A DNA stretch of 50,495 nt from Clostridiales bacterium (GTDB lineage: Bacteria > Bacillota > Clostridia > Peptostreptococcales > Anaerovoracaceae): contig SVDB01000002.1 of the NCBI GenBank assembly GCA_015058065.1, positions 1 to 50,495 of the forward strand, given 5' to 3'. Numbering within the stretch: the stretch's first letter is position 1; each line of letters starts with the position of its first letter. Below are positions 18,601 to 27,233 of the stretch, in pieces. Below the pieces are notes generated by a model. That model ran no database searches. It worked only from the letters and a program-made list of their open reading frames with translations, and was not told the DNA's origin. A program made the translations under genes and the position numbers.

Positions 18601-19271
18601 GTATCGAGAGCGTCAGTCAGCATCATCTTCTGAAGTCCGGACCCATCGAACGTTTCTGCCGTGACTGACAGCAGTTTCGCCCTTTCATAAGCCCACTCGA
18701 AGTAATCAGGCATGCTCCTGAGCTTTGAGTATGCCTTGAGCAGGCCTTCTATGAAGTTGTCTTCGCTCCTCTCGTCGCTGTAAAGCCTCAGGAAGGCTCT
18801 GAAACTGCCGCCGTCGATCAGATCGTCTTTCGCGAAGCCCTCCTCGAACATCTCTGTCACAGCCTCACGCTTCAGCAGCTCGCACTGCACGTCATCGGTG
18901 ACGCTGAATTCCGGTTCCATGTCAGTCTCGTGGAAAAACTCTCTTATCACGCGGAGCGCGAAGCTGTCTATTGTGGAAATATACGCGCGGTAAAGCCTCG
19001 CCAGCTGGTCTTTCAAGCGCGGCGCGTCCTCGGGATGATCCGCCATCCTCTGTCTGATGGCGCCCGAAAGCCTGAGTCTCATCTCAGAAGCCGCCGCGTT
19101 CGTAAACGTCACCACAAGCATTTCGTCGACATTGGCTTTGCCTTCGAGTATGATGCGTATGATGCGTTCTATCAGGACCGATGTCTTTCCTGAACCCGCG
19201 GCCGCAGAGACCAGCACTGATTTGTCGAGTGTCGTTATCGCCTTTAGTTGTTCGCCTGTGAATCCCGCCAT
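15666..19271 (-). CDS. addA: ATP-dependent helicase/nuclease subunit A
   Basis: FTGEQLKAITTLDKSVLVSAAAGSGKTSVLIERIIRI, RVGDIKQSIYKFRQAEPEIF, STIHKSKGLEFPFVIVG, C-terminal RecB-type nuclease (GTAYHRIMEF, VIDCCFEENGRMILIDYKSS). Confidence 0.95.
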   Translation of the reverse strand: MAGFTGEQLKAITTLDKSVLVSAAAGSGKTSVLIERIIRIILEGKANVDEMLVVTFTNAAASEMRLRLSGAIRQRMADHPEDAPRLKDQLARLYRAYISTIDSFALRVIREFFHETDMEPEFSVTDDVQCELLKREAVTEMFEEGFAKDDLIDGGSFRAFLRLYSDERSEDNFIEGLLKAYSKLRSMPDYFEWAYERAKLLSVTAETFDGSGLQKMMLTDALDTFRNVSTAFRRLQAMFDDAGIPEMFEEKLLPQAEAAQAIYAMLSAGRFDEEVISAIGSFPSVTLRAKKDQKEAYDPIKEEVKAIRDDYKDEIKNFSNRYLLPDLETRLAEMNATYEYTLYYLRLLEEFERRYDEKKRARRVIDFADMEHIAVRILKKKEAADTLRRRFKYIFVDEYQDTNNIQERLISSVARPDNVFRVGDIKQSIYKFRQAEPEIFEGLYAKYSDGKDPDGIAIDLGRNFRSNDATIQYINHVFSRIMDGYDDRAKLHTGLTECPPEYDFMPEVHILVGEAGDPGEACAEETGDDGFDPDDISEIDEEIEELTKDEAEAEYIAKIAASIIGTDFYDSKAGVVRKAEAKDIVILLRAVRYRGETMSRALRELGIEPHVEESEDYFDTVEIGVALSLLTCIDNMKRDVPLISVLHSEVFGFDPDELAQIRIAHMGAVGRDTRPAYWEAFGWYSEKGPEGALRDKARKARERLLEWRMLSRMMPLEDFVWKVLVDSGYYRMAGAMAGGAVRQANLSALVDRAGRFSKDSIATLSSFISFLEVLKSKKLSNGQASMSGSDAEVVRISTIHKSKGLEFPFVIVGSIGRRFRMDINEKGFSFDSGIGIGLPYIDPARRYWRSTIVQRAINSKSKRDAYREELRLLYVAMTRARSKLILVGTCKDEADILKCELRPKSYLRAMSGVIYTPFNRHFIGPLTLTKSAQTGGQTEAITACLAEPLNAEEQAVYDEIDRRFRYRYPDEDMLSAKAKYSVSEIRRAELSEEAEKDLTGAIDEAVTAVSDDVAALAGSMARRRRASAADIGTAYHRIMEFLDFSKAADASGKADRKYIAERAEFLKEHGAIDEDVYDSLDLSRVAAFFESDLGKRAVEASMKGTLRREKPFTLKTERGGREMLVQGVIDCCFEENGRMILIDYKSSYIRAGAAREAELQRIKDEYKVQIELYSEAVLKGTGMEVSEAYLYLFTIAEALRV

Positions 19272-19358
19272 GATCCGGCCTTTCTCTCCGGTAATTATAT
19301 GTCCTTATATATTCTATCTTTCACTCTGGTCTGTATCAAGAAAAAACGCAAGTTAAAA

Positions 19359-19385
19359 CCGGGCCATCCGAAACGGATGACCCGG
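19359..19385 (-). terminator. Rho-independent terminator after gpmI
   Basis: CCGGGCCATCCG-AAA-CGGATGACCCGG, then TTTTAACTTGCGTTTTTT on the minus strand. Confidence 0.75.
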
Positions 19386-19412
19386 CGTTTTCTGTCAATA
19401 TTACAGGTCGTA

Positions 19413-20927
19413 CTATACCAGAACGTCGCCTTCCATACCCGCAGGTACTTCGAGACCCATCAGAGTAAGGATCGTAGGCGCTATGTCTGCGAGCTTGCCG
19501 GTAGTCTTCCTGAACGGAACAGGCTCCTTGCAGATATGGCAGAGCGGGACGACAGCAGTCGAGTGCTTCGTGACCGGCTCTCCCTTTTCGTCGAGCATAG
19601 TGTCAGCGTTGCCGTGATCGGCGGTAAGCAGTATCTGCCCGTCCTTGGCGAATATCGCGTCCCTGATCTGTCCGACAAGACCGTCGAGCGTCTCGATCGC
19701 CTTCACAGCGGCTTCGAAAACTCCCGTGTGTCCGACCATGTCCGGATTAGCGAAGTTGAGGATTATGAGATCATATACATCGCTGTTGATCTTTTCTATC
19801 ACGGTCGACGCTACTTCAGGAGCGCTCATCTCAGGCTGAAGGTCGTATGTGGCGACCTTAGGAGACGGGATCAGGACCCTGTCTTCGCCTTTGTTTGGCT
19901 CTTCGACTCCGCCGTTGAAGAAGAACGTTACATGAGCGTACTTCTCTGTCTCGGCGATGCGCAGCTGTCTGAGTCCCAGATCGGCGATAGTCTTTCCGAG
20001 TGTCGGATCGACTGCCTCAGGAGGGAACGCCACTGTCACGTTCGGCATAGTCGCGTCGTATTCGGCCATGCAGACATATGTCAGATTTTTCGGCTCGGAC
20101 TTTCTTTCGAATCCGTCGAATTCCGGATCCACGAGAGCGCGGGTGATCTCCCTTGCCCTGTCCGGTCTGAAATTGATGAATACTACCGAATCGTTGTCCT
20201 TTATAGGCACGGCATTTATTACTGTAGGCTGTACGAACTCATCGTTCTCGCCCTTCGCGTAGGAGTTGTCCATGCATTCCTGCGCGCACGAAGCCGTGAG
20301 TCCCTCGCCGAGTGTCAGCGCGTCATAGGCTCTTACCAGACGCTCCCACCTCTTGTCTCTGTCCATGGCGTAGAATCTGCCCGAGATCACTCCGATACGG
20401 CCTACTCCCTCAGCCTTGAGATAGTCCTCAAGAGGTCCCAGCCATGTCATAGCGCTCTTTGGCGGCACGTCCCTGCCGTCAAGGAAACAATGCACCGCGA
20501 CGTCCTTTACGCCGTTCCTCCTGGCCATGTCGATGGTGGCCTTGAGGTGTTCAAAGTGGCTGTGCACTCCGCCGTCCGAAACGAGTCCCATGATATGGAG
20601 CGTATGCCCTTCAGCGGCGTTCTTCATCGCCTCAAGGAGCGGACCGTTTTCGAAGAACTTGCCGGACTGGATCGATCTGGTGATCTTCAGAAGATTCTGA
20701 TACACTACGCTGCCGGCGCCGATGTTGAGGTGTCCCACCTCGGAATTTCCCATCTGTCCGGCAGGAAGTCCTACCGGCTCGCCGCTGGCCTCGATCGTGA
20801 TGAACGGATAATTCGCGAACAACTCATCAAGCACAGGTGTATTTGCCGCCTTGATGGCATTGCCGTATGTCTCTTCTCTGATGCCGAAGCCATCGAGGAT
20901 CATCAGCATTGTTGGTCTGTGTTTCAT
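19413..20927 (-). CDS. gpmI: 2,3-bisphosphoglycerate-independent phosphoglycerate mutase
   Basis: MLMILDGFGIREETYGNAIKAANTPVLDEL, GQMGNSEVGHLNIGAGSVVYQ, HCFLDGRDVPPKSA, LLTADHGNAD. Confidence 0.97.
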   Translation of the reverse strand: MKHRPTMLMILDGFGIREETYGNAIKAANTPVLDELFANYPFITIEASGEPVGLPAGQMGNSEVGHLNIGAGSVVYQNLLKITRSIQSGKFFENGPLLEAMKNAAEGHTLHIMGLVSDGGVHSHFEHLKATIDMARRNGVKDVAVHCFLDGRDVPPKSAMTWLGPLEDYLKAEGVGRIGVISGRFYAMDRDKRWERLVRAYDALTLGEGLTASCAQECMDNSYAKGENDEFVQPTVINAVPIKDNDSVVFINFRPDRAREITRALVDPEFDGFERKSEPKNLTYVCMAEYDATMPNVTVAFPPEAVDPTLGKTIADLGLRQLRIAETEKYAHVTFFFNGGVEEPNKGEDRVLIPSPKVATYDLQPEMSAPEVASTVIEKINSDVYDLIILNFANPDMVGHTGVFEAAVKAIETLDGLVGQIRDAIFAKDGQILLTADHGNADTMLDEKGEPVTKHSTAVVPLCHICKEPVPFRKTTGKLADIAPTILTLMGLEVPAGMEGDVLV

Positions 20928-21133
20928 TATTCTTCCTCTTCGTTTCTTTTGAATGAGATCATATCCGCCGCGATCTCCTTCGCGGCCTGGCTGACAGGTC
21001 TTTCGCTCACTTCATCAGTAAGTGCCTTCTTGCCGTCGATGAGATCTCTGGCTCTCTTGGCTGTAAGGATGACGAGCGAATATCTGCTGTCTGTCTTTTC
21101 TCTGAGTTTGTTTATCGATGGATAAAGAAGCAT
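20927..21133 (-). CDS. rpoZ: DNA-directed RNA polymerase subunit omega
   Basis: 68 aa: MLLYPSINKLREKTDSRYSLVILTAKRARDLIDGKK...KEIAADMISF; directly downstream of gmk. TAATG overlap with gpmI. Confidence 0.9.
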   Translation of the reverse strand: MLLYPSINKLREKTDSRYSLVILTAKRARDLIDGKKALTDEVSERPVSQAAKEIAADMISFKRNEEEE

Positions 21134-21154
21134 CTGTTTTCCCCTTTCATGTTA

Positions 21155-21772
21155 TCAGTTTGTTTCTTTTTCGTATTCTCTTATGAGCGGTCTGACCGCT
21201 TCAGGCACTTTCGCCTTTTCGGCGGCGATGATGCTGCGCGCAAGGGCGACCGCCTCATCTATATCGTTGTTTACTATGTAATAGTCGTATTCCCCTATCA
21301 GTCTGATCTCGTTGAGCGCCTCTCCGAGCCTCTTTTCGACCTTCTCGGGATCTTCAGTTCCCCTGCCTTCGAGCCTCCTTCTGAGTTCGGTCAGGCTCGG
21401 CGGAAGAATGAATATGAGCACTGCCTCAGGCATGGCTTTTCTGACCTGAAGGCCTCCCTGAACGTCGATGTCGAGGATCACGTTATATCCCCTGTCTAGG
21501 CGGCTCAGCACCATGTCTTTAGGTGTTCCGTAAAGGTTGTCAAAGACCTGCGCGTGTTCGAGAAAGTTACCGGCCTCGATGTTGGCGTTGAATTCTTCGC
21601 GGGTCACGAAGAAATACTCCCTGCCGTGGACCTCTCCTTCTCTCGGAGCGCGCGTGGTCATCGATACCGAAAACTCATTGCCGATATCCTTGAGCAGTTC
21701 GGCACAAACTGTGCCTTTTCCTGTTCCGGAAGGACCGGATATCACGAACAATCTGCCTTTTTTGCGACTCAT
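21155..21772 (-). CDS. gmk: Guanylate kinase
   Basis: MSRKKGRLFVISGPSGTGKGTVCAELL, SMTTRAPREGEVHGREYFFVTREEF, GYNVILDIDVQGGLQVRK. ATG at 21772 preceded by GGGGAGGTG. Confidence 0.96.
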   Translation of the reverse strand: MSRKKGRLFVISGPSGTGKGTVCAELLKDIGNEFSVSMTTRAPREGEVHGREYFFVTREEFNANIEAGNFLEHAQVFDNLYGTPKDMVLSRLDRGYNVILDIDVQGGLQVRKAMPEAVLIFILPPSLTELRRRLEGRGTEDPEKVEKRLGEALNEIRLIGEYDYYIVNNDIDEAVALARSIIAAEKAKVPEAVRPLIREYEKETN

Positions 21773-21793
21773 AAGCACCTCCCCGTCAGCCTT

Positions 21794-23008
21794 TTATTTT
21801 AGCACATCAGCTTCTGATTTCGCAATTATGAGATTGGCAGCGACATCCCCTTCGACGTTCACCGTCGTGAACGCCATGTCGAGCAGCCTGTAGAACGCCG
21901 CGACAGGCCCTATAAGGTCTATCGGCAGTCCGAAGATGGTCAGGAACGACGTCATCAGGACTATTCCTCCGCCGGGGATACCCGGCGCGGCCATATTTAT
22001 GAGGGCCGCCACGACCGCCATCGCGGCGAATCGTGTAAGCGGCAGATCCAGAGAATAGAAGTCGGATACGAAGAGCGCCAGGCAGCAGAACGAGCAAGCC
22101 CCGCCGCACATATTTATGGTGCATCCGAGCGGAAGCGTGAAACTGCTGATATCCGCAGGCGCGCCAAGATAATCCGTACTGACTTTTATGGTGGTCGGGA
22201 GTGTCGCGGCAGAGCTGGTTGTCGACATCGTCATGAGCGCTATCCTTCCGCATGCCCTGAGGAATGTCCTCACATCCGTCTTAGTGTACAGACGTACGGG
22301 TATCAGGAAAACGATGATGAACACCGCTATGCACGCGAGCCAGCAGCACAGTATGTACTTGCCTATCGCCATGAAGAGTCCCGATCCGTATTCCGCTATC
22401 GAAAAAGCCATGAGAGACATGACTCCCAGAGGTGATGTTTCCATGATCATCGACAGAACACGGAACACCGCTTCAGAGAGACTGTTCATGAAATCCGCCA
22501 CCGGCTTCCCCTTCTCTCCTATGGCCACTATCCCGATCGACAGCAGTATCGCGAAAAGGATCGTCGGAAGGATGTTATTCGCTGACAGCGCCTCGAAAAT
22601 GCTGTCCGGGAACAGTTCTCTCAGCACATCCGATATGTTTATCGCTCCGGCTGCCCCGCCTTCGAATACAGGCTTGTTCTCGAAAACGATGCCGCGTCCG
22701 GGACGTACCGCCATGGCGACCGCGAATGAGACCGCGAAAGACGCCAGGAACATCACGAAGTACAGGACGACTGTTTTGACCGCCACCCTTTTGAGAGAAG
22801 ATATGTGCGCTGAGTTTATTATGCCTGTCATGACCGCGCATACGAGCACCGGTATGACCATCATTTTGATCAGCTTGAGATAGATGTCTCCGACGACTTT
22901 TATGTCAAGCGAAAACTGCGGGGCCAGCAGACCCAGCAGTATACCGGCCGCGAAGCCGATCGCGATCCTTACGAACAGATTCTCTTTTTTAAACAGCCAC
23001 TTACTCAA
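21794..23008 (-). CDS. Dicarboxylate/amino acid:cation symporter (DAACS/SLC1 family)
   Basis: LFVRIAIGFAAGILLGLLAP, MSTTSSAATLPTTIKVS, PLGCTINMCGGA. TTG start overlaps the yicC stop. Confidence 0.93.
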   Translation of the reverse strand: MSKWLFKKENLFVRIAIGFAAGILLGLLAPQFSLDIKVVGDIYLKLIKMMVIPVLVCAVMTGIINSAHISSLKRVAVKTVVLYFVMFLASFAVSFAVAMAVRPGRGIVFENKPVFEGGAAGAINISDVLRELFPDSIFEALSANNILPTILFAILLSIGIVAIGEKGKPVADFMNSLSEAVFRVLSMIMETSPLGVMSLMAFSIAEYGSGLFMAIGKYILCCWLACIAVFIIVFLIPVRLYTKTDVRTFLRACGRIALMTMSTTSSAATLPTTIKVSTDYLGAPADISSFTLPLGCTINMCGGACSFCCLALFVSDFYSLDLPLTRFAAMAVVAALINMAAPGIPGGGIVLMTSFLTIFGLPIDLIGPVAAFYRLLDMAFTTVNVEGDVAANLIIAKSEADVLK

Positions 23009-23894
23009 TGTTCTGGACTTGTTCTCTGATCTTCTCTATCTCTGCCTTGAGGTCGAGCATCATGGAAGTGATCTCTCTGTCATTGGACTTGGAGCCTATG
23101 GTGTTCGCCTCACGGTTCATTTCCTGGATGAGGAAATCTATCTTTTTGCCGATGGCCTCGCTGCCGTCGGACTTCAGAAAATCTCTGAGCTGGCTGACAT
23201 GGCTGTCGAGCCTTACGAGTTCTTCGGTTATATTCGCCTTGTCGGCGAAGATCGCGGCTTCGAGCGCTATCCTCTCTTCAGGCACCTCATATACGCCGTC
23301 GAGCAGTTCTTCAACTCTCGCCTTGAACTTTGCGGCATATTCCTTTTCGATCTCAGGCGCTCTCTTTTCGATGCGCGCGCGTATATCTGATACAGTATCC
23401 GCCCTGGCGGAAAGATCCGCGGCGAGCTTCGCGCCTTCGGTCTCCCTCATGCGGCAGATATCATCGACCGCTTTCGCTGTCGCTCTGAGGAGCCTCTCAG
23501 TCACGGCCTTTTCATCTTCTTCCGCCGCGCTCGTCTTTATGACATCAGGCATTTTCGCGAGCAGGCTGAGCGATACTTTTGACTCATCGCCGAAATCAAA
23601 ACTGTCCTTCAGCGTACTGAGAGCGTCATAATACCTTGCAGCGAGATCCCTGTCGAGTCTTACGTCACTGTCACTCTGTCCCGTGTTGTCTACGGTCACG
23701 CTGATCTCGACCTTGCCGCGGGACAGTCTCTCTTTTACCGCAGCCTTTACGGCTTCTTCCGCGAACGCGTACTTTCTCGGCATTTTAACGAAGATGTCGA
23801 GATATCTGTGATTGACCGCCCTGATCTCTACGGTCACTTTGCTTGTTTCGTCGGCAAACTCACCTCTGCCGAACCCTGTCATGCTTTTTATCAT
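23001..23894 (-). CDS. YicC/YloC family endoribonuclease
   Basis: MIKSMTGFGRGEFADETSKVTVEIRAVNHRYLDIFVKMPR; C-terminal GKKIDFLIQEMNREANTIGSKSNDREITSMMLDLKAEIEKIREQVQNIE. Confidence 0.95.
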   Translation of the reverse strand: MIKSMTGFGRGEFADETSKVTVEIRAVNHRYLDIFVKMPRKYAFAEEAVKAAVKERLSRGKVEISVTVDNTGQSDSDVRLDRDLAARYYDALSTLKDSFDFGDESKVSLSLLAKMPDVIKTSAAEEDEKAVTERLLRATAKAVDDICRMRETEGAKLAADLSARADTVSDIRARIEKRAPEIEKEYAAKFKARVEELLDGVYEVPEERIALEAAIFADKANITEELVRLDSHVSQLRDFLKSDGSEAIGKKIDFLIQEMNREANTIGSKSNDREITSMMLDLKAEIEKIREQVQNIE

Positions 23895-23913
23895 CTGCGA
23901 TAGCCTCTTTTGA

Positions 23914-24156
23914 TCATTCCACTTCGACTGTCTCGACTTCGATCACCTTCGAGTCATCGTCATCTTCGATGACATCGGCCTCCACATCAACAGCCTCCAT
24001 GCGTGTCAGTTCTTCTTCTTTGGCTTCTTCAGCCTCAAGCCTTCTCTGCTCCTCTTCGGCTGCCCTGCGGGCGTCTCTTTCTCTCAGTTTCGCGTTGGTG
24101 TTGATCATCTTGAGAACGATGTAGATAATGGCCAGAAGTACTATAAGTTTACCCAT
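23914..24156 (-). CDS. Small membrane-anchored protein with coiled-coil and acidic tail, unknown function
   Basis: 80 aa: one N-terminal TM (LIVLLAIIYIVLKMI), Arg/Glu-rich helix, acidic tail; tightly packed with neighbours. Confidence 0.6.
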   Translation of the reverse strand: MGKLIVLLAIIYIVLKMINTNAKLRERDARRAAEEEQRRLEAEEAKEEELTRMEAVDVEADVIEDDDDSKVIEVETVEVE

Positions 24157-24170
24157 GTTGCCCTCCTTAT

Positions 24171-24485
24171 TCAGTTGAAATCGGGCGAGCCCGTTACGAG
24201 CACGTCCGGAAAATTCGAAACAGCATAAGCCAGCATCTTCTCCCTGCCCGGGAAATGTGTCGAATGAACATTTATGTGCTGAGGCTTTATGTCGTGTTTT
24301 TTCATATACTTAAGCGCGTCGAAGCCGGTGAACAGGCTGTCCCAGCCCAGATCGTAATCAAGGCTGACCTCTTCAAGGCAGTCCCGGTACTTGTCGAGCA
24401 GCGCCAGAAAATCCGCGTAGTTGTCTGCGGACACATACCCGCCATCTCGGGGCGGTGTCCTGCGGTCATCAAGATACAGCTTCAT
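24171..24485 (-). CDS. Stand-alone receiver-like protein resembling the cyclic-phosphate-processing receiver (cREC) family
   Basis: 104 aa: MKLYLDDRRTPP...VSADNYADFLALLDKY...EEVSLDYDLG...TGFDALKYMKKHDI..INVHSTHFPGREKMLAYAVSNF; no attached output domain. Confidence 0.7.
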   Translation of the reverse strand: MKLYLDDRRTPPRDGGYVSADNYADFLALLDKYRDCLEEVSLDYDLGWDSLFTGFDALKYMKKHDIKPQHINVHSTHFPGREKMLAYAVSNFPDVLVTGSPDFN

Positions 24486-24487
24486 TG

Positions 24488-25150
24488 CTAAAAGTTCTGC
24501 GGGCGCAGCACCAGTATGTCACTGTTGAGCTCTATATCTCCGGTATTGATGAAGCTTACTCTCGAGATGCTCAGGCTCTTGCCCCTCTTCGCCGCCTCAT
24601 CGATAAACATCTCTATCGTGTCGATATGCGGATAGTCGAAACCCGCGACCTCAGACCTGAAGTGCATCGGGATCACCAGCTTAGGTGTTGTCCTTTCGAT
24701 GAGATCCAGAGCTTCGAACCTGTTATATGTGTAAAAGCCGCCGACAGGTACGAGCGCGATGTCCGCGTCTTTCAGCAACGCGAGATTCTCGGGAGTAAGC
24801 AGATCGTCGAGGACCTCTCCGATATCTCCGTAGTGAACGAGTTTTTCACCGGTCTTCTTGTTCGTTATTATATGGATCCTGTCAGTCCCTCTGACCGCTC
24901 CCTTTTGCGGATCATGGAAAGTATCGATGTATTCGACACTGAACGGACTTTCTCCGTGGTCTTCGATCCTGATGTGTTCCCTGCCGTTGTGGTCTTCGTG
25001 TTCGTGCGAGCAGAGCACTTCGCTTGCAGAATCGACTATCTTTCCGAAGCCCGGAACAGAGCCGTCCTTATAAGGGTCGAAAACTATGGAATAGCCTGTC
25101 TCGGCGTCAAGGATCTTGAAGCAGGAATGTCCTGTGTACTTGATTATCAT
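24488..25150 (-). CDS. MBL-fold metallohydrolase (UlaG-like)
   Basis: KYTGHSCFKI, SHEHEDHNG metal motif, HYGDIGEVL, IPMHFRSEV. Confidence 0.88.
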   Translation of the reverse strand: MIIKYTGHSCFKILDAETGYSIVFDPYKDGSVPGFGKIVDSASEVLCSHEHEDHNGREHIRIEDHGESPFSVEYIDTFHDPQKGAVRGTDRIHIITNKKTGEKLVHYGDIGEVLDDLLTPENLALLKDADIALVPVGGFYTYNRFEALDLIERTTPKLVIPMHFRSEVAGFDYPHIDTIEMFIDEAAKRGKSLSISRVSFINTGDIELNSDILVLRPQNF

Positions 25151-25165
25151 TTTTCTGTCCCCCTA

Positions 25166-26071
25166 TTATCTTATCAGTGAGATCGCGGATTCGAGAGTCT
25201 TTATCTCGCATACGCCGCTGCCTTTTTCATATTCGCCGTCGAGCGTCCAGTGTGTGTTTTCGTCCAGCTCGACCATGATGTTTTTTGCTGAATACGTTTC
25301 TATCTGGTGAGACTTGAACGTGCCTCCGAGAGTACTGGCCGCTATATCACTGAGTTCTATGAGATCCTTAGGCATCTTGATCATCATAACTTCCATCACG
25401 CCGTCGTTCATGTCTACATCGAGCTTATCGAGATTAAGGATGCCGCCGATCGACCTTGAGTTGCTGATCGCACCGAGAACGTAATCGCCCTCGTGCACCT
25501 GCTCTTCAGGCGTGCCCGGCTCAAGCGTGATCCTGGTGTGTATCGATTTCAGCTTGGCGAGTTCATTGATCCCGCCCATCACGTAAGCTGTATGGCCGAA
25601 GATGTTCTTAAGGTTCTGCGGCACGGTGTATGTCACAGAAGTGAATGCGCCGAAACTGGCTACGTAGCTGAAGTAGCGGCCGTTGAAGCTTCCTATGTCC
25701 ACCGGCTTTGGAGTTCCGCTTATTATTCTTTCCACGCAGTCAGCGATGCTTCTCGGAAGACCGATGGAATTAGCGAAGTCATTGGTCGATCCGGCCGGTA
25801 TGTAGCCGATCGGAGTTTTAAGGCCTTCACTCAGAAGTCCGTCTATGACCTCGTTCAGCGTACCGTCGCCGCCCGAAACAACTACTATGTCTGATTCTCC
25901 GCCGTATTCCGCGGCAAAGTCTCTGGCGTCTCCTCTGCCTGTCGTCATGAGCACCTGTGTCAGGAAGCCTGATCCCGAGAACCTCTCGACTATCGAGGCC
26001 AGGTTCTTCGGAGCCAGCATGACTCCGGCCTTAGGATTCATGATAAACAACAGTTTTTTTCTGTTATGCAT
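25166..26071 (-). CDS. Diacylglycerol/lipid kinase family protein (YegS/DgkB-like)
   Basis: LLFIMNPKAG, VVSGGDGTLNEVIDGLL, PIGYIPAGSTNDFANSIGLP. Confidence 0.93.
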   Translation of the reverse strand: MHNRKKLLFIMNPKAGVMLAPKNLASIVERFSGSGFLTQVLMTTGRGDARDFAAEYGGESDIVVVSGGDGTLNEVIDGLLSEGLKTPIGYIPAGSTNDFANSIGLPRSIADCVERIISGTPKPVDIGSFNGRYFSYVASFGAFTSVTYTVPQNLKNIFGHTAYVMGGINELAKLKSIHTRITLEPGTPEEQVHEGDYVLGAISNSRSIGGILNLDKLDVDMNDGVMEVMMIKMPKDLIELSDIAASTLGGTFKSHQIETYSAKNIMVELDENTHWTLDGEYEKGSGVCEIKTLESAISLIR

Positions 26072-27214
26072 TTATTTTTCTTCCTCTTTATCGTATTCCG
26101 CTTCAGCGGCTTCGAGCTCACGCTCTATCCTCTCTCTTACATCTCTGGCCTCGATCAGCTCAGCTATCTCTCTTTCACGCTTTTCGTCATAACCCGGATC
26201 GAACTTTCTGGATGCGCGTACCGCCAGACTGTCGAGTGACCTGTCTGCCATGTCGTATTCGCCGATTATGAGCTTATTCCACATCTCTTCGCCGTTCGAT
26301 CCGTACTGTCTGATCAGGTATTCCTTGATCTTTGCCGGAGTGAGCCTTCCGCGCTGCATATGTATATCCCATGACTTGTTGAACATCATGCCTATGCACA
26401 GGACCCAGCTTATGAGATAGAACCACAGCATCATGGCTACGATGTTGGACAGCGCGCCGTAAATGAGGTTGTAATTGACCGCCCTTGAAATATAAAGCGA
26501 GTAGAACCACGTTACGATCATGATGCCGATGGTGGCGACTACGGCTCCCGGAAGAACGGCTCTGACCGGCACACGTATGCGCGGCAGCAGATAATAGTTC
26601 GCCAGTATCACGACAAAGAACAGAAGCGCCAGGACAGGTGTCCTGAGATCGCTTATGAGGTTCAGCAGAGTCGGACTCCGCAGTATCCTTTTCGCGATCA
26701 GTTCCCCGTATACATATCCCACCAGCGTGACCGCGACCACCAGTATCGAACCGATGGATATAGGGATTGCTTTCAATCTCTCGGTGAAGAAATTGAATCT
26801 GTATTTTCCGTAGCTTATGGTATAAGTCGTGAGTCTTGACAGGGAAAAAGCGAGCGAGGATGCCGCCCAAAGAGCGAGCAGTATCATGAAGAAATCCGTG
26901 TACGCCGTTGATGACGCCATGAAGAGTCTCTCCAGAAAACTTCCCATCTGCGTTGAAAGATGAGCCTCAAGCCAGTCCTTGATGAAGTCCATAGAGACAT
27001 CAAAGATACCCAGCACCTGTGTCAGCACGATGAGCATAGGCACAGATGCCATGAAGAAGAAATACGCGATCTGCGCGGCAAACCCGGCATAATACTGGTC
27101 GTCAAACTGCCTCCAGAGATGGAAACAGATCTTCCGGACCCTGGTCCACGTCAGATGGAGCTTTTTGCTGTCATCATGATCTTCAGTTACGGTGTTGCGC
27201 CAGAAATCACTCAT
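26072..27214 (-). CDS. YihY/virulence factor BrkB family membrane protein
   Basis: YYAGFAAQIAYFFFMASVPMLIVLTQVLG; PGAVVATIGIMIVTWFYSLYISRAVNYNLIYGALSNIVAMMLWFYLISWVLCIGMMFN. Confidence 0.92.
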   Translation of the reverse strand: MSDFWRNTVTEDHDDSKKLHLTWTRVRKICFHLWRQFDDQYYAGFAAQIAYFFFMASVPMLIVLTQVLGIFDVSMDFIKDWLEAHLSTQMGSFLERLFMASSTAYTDFFMILLALWAASSLAFSLSRLTTYTISYGKYRFNFFTERLKAIPISIGSILVVAVTLVGYVYGELIAKRILRSPTLLNLISDLRTPVLALLFFVVILANYYLLPRIRVPVRAVLPGAVVATIGIMIVTWFYSLYISRAVNYNLIYGALSNIVAMMLWFYLISWVLCIGMMFNKSWDIHMQRGRLTPAKIKEYLIRQYGSNGEEMWNKLIIGEYDMADRSLDSLAVRASRKFDPGYDEKREREIAELIEARDVRERIERELEAAEAEYDKEEEK

Positions 27215-27233
27215 ACATCATGTACGCGCGGCA

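Noticed and set aside
19248-21125. 625-aa plus-strand ORF opposite gpmI and rpoZ
   Set aside because: Covers the complement of two well-supported genes; sequence has no family signature.
21807-22253. 148-aa minus-strand ORF inside the symporter
   Set aside because: Same-strand alternate frame within a clear DAACS gene.
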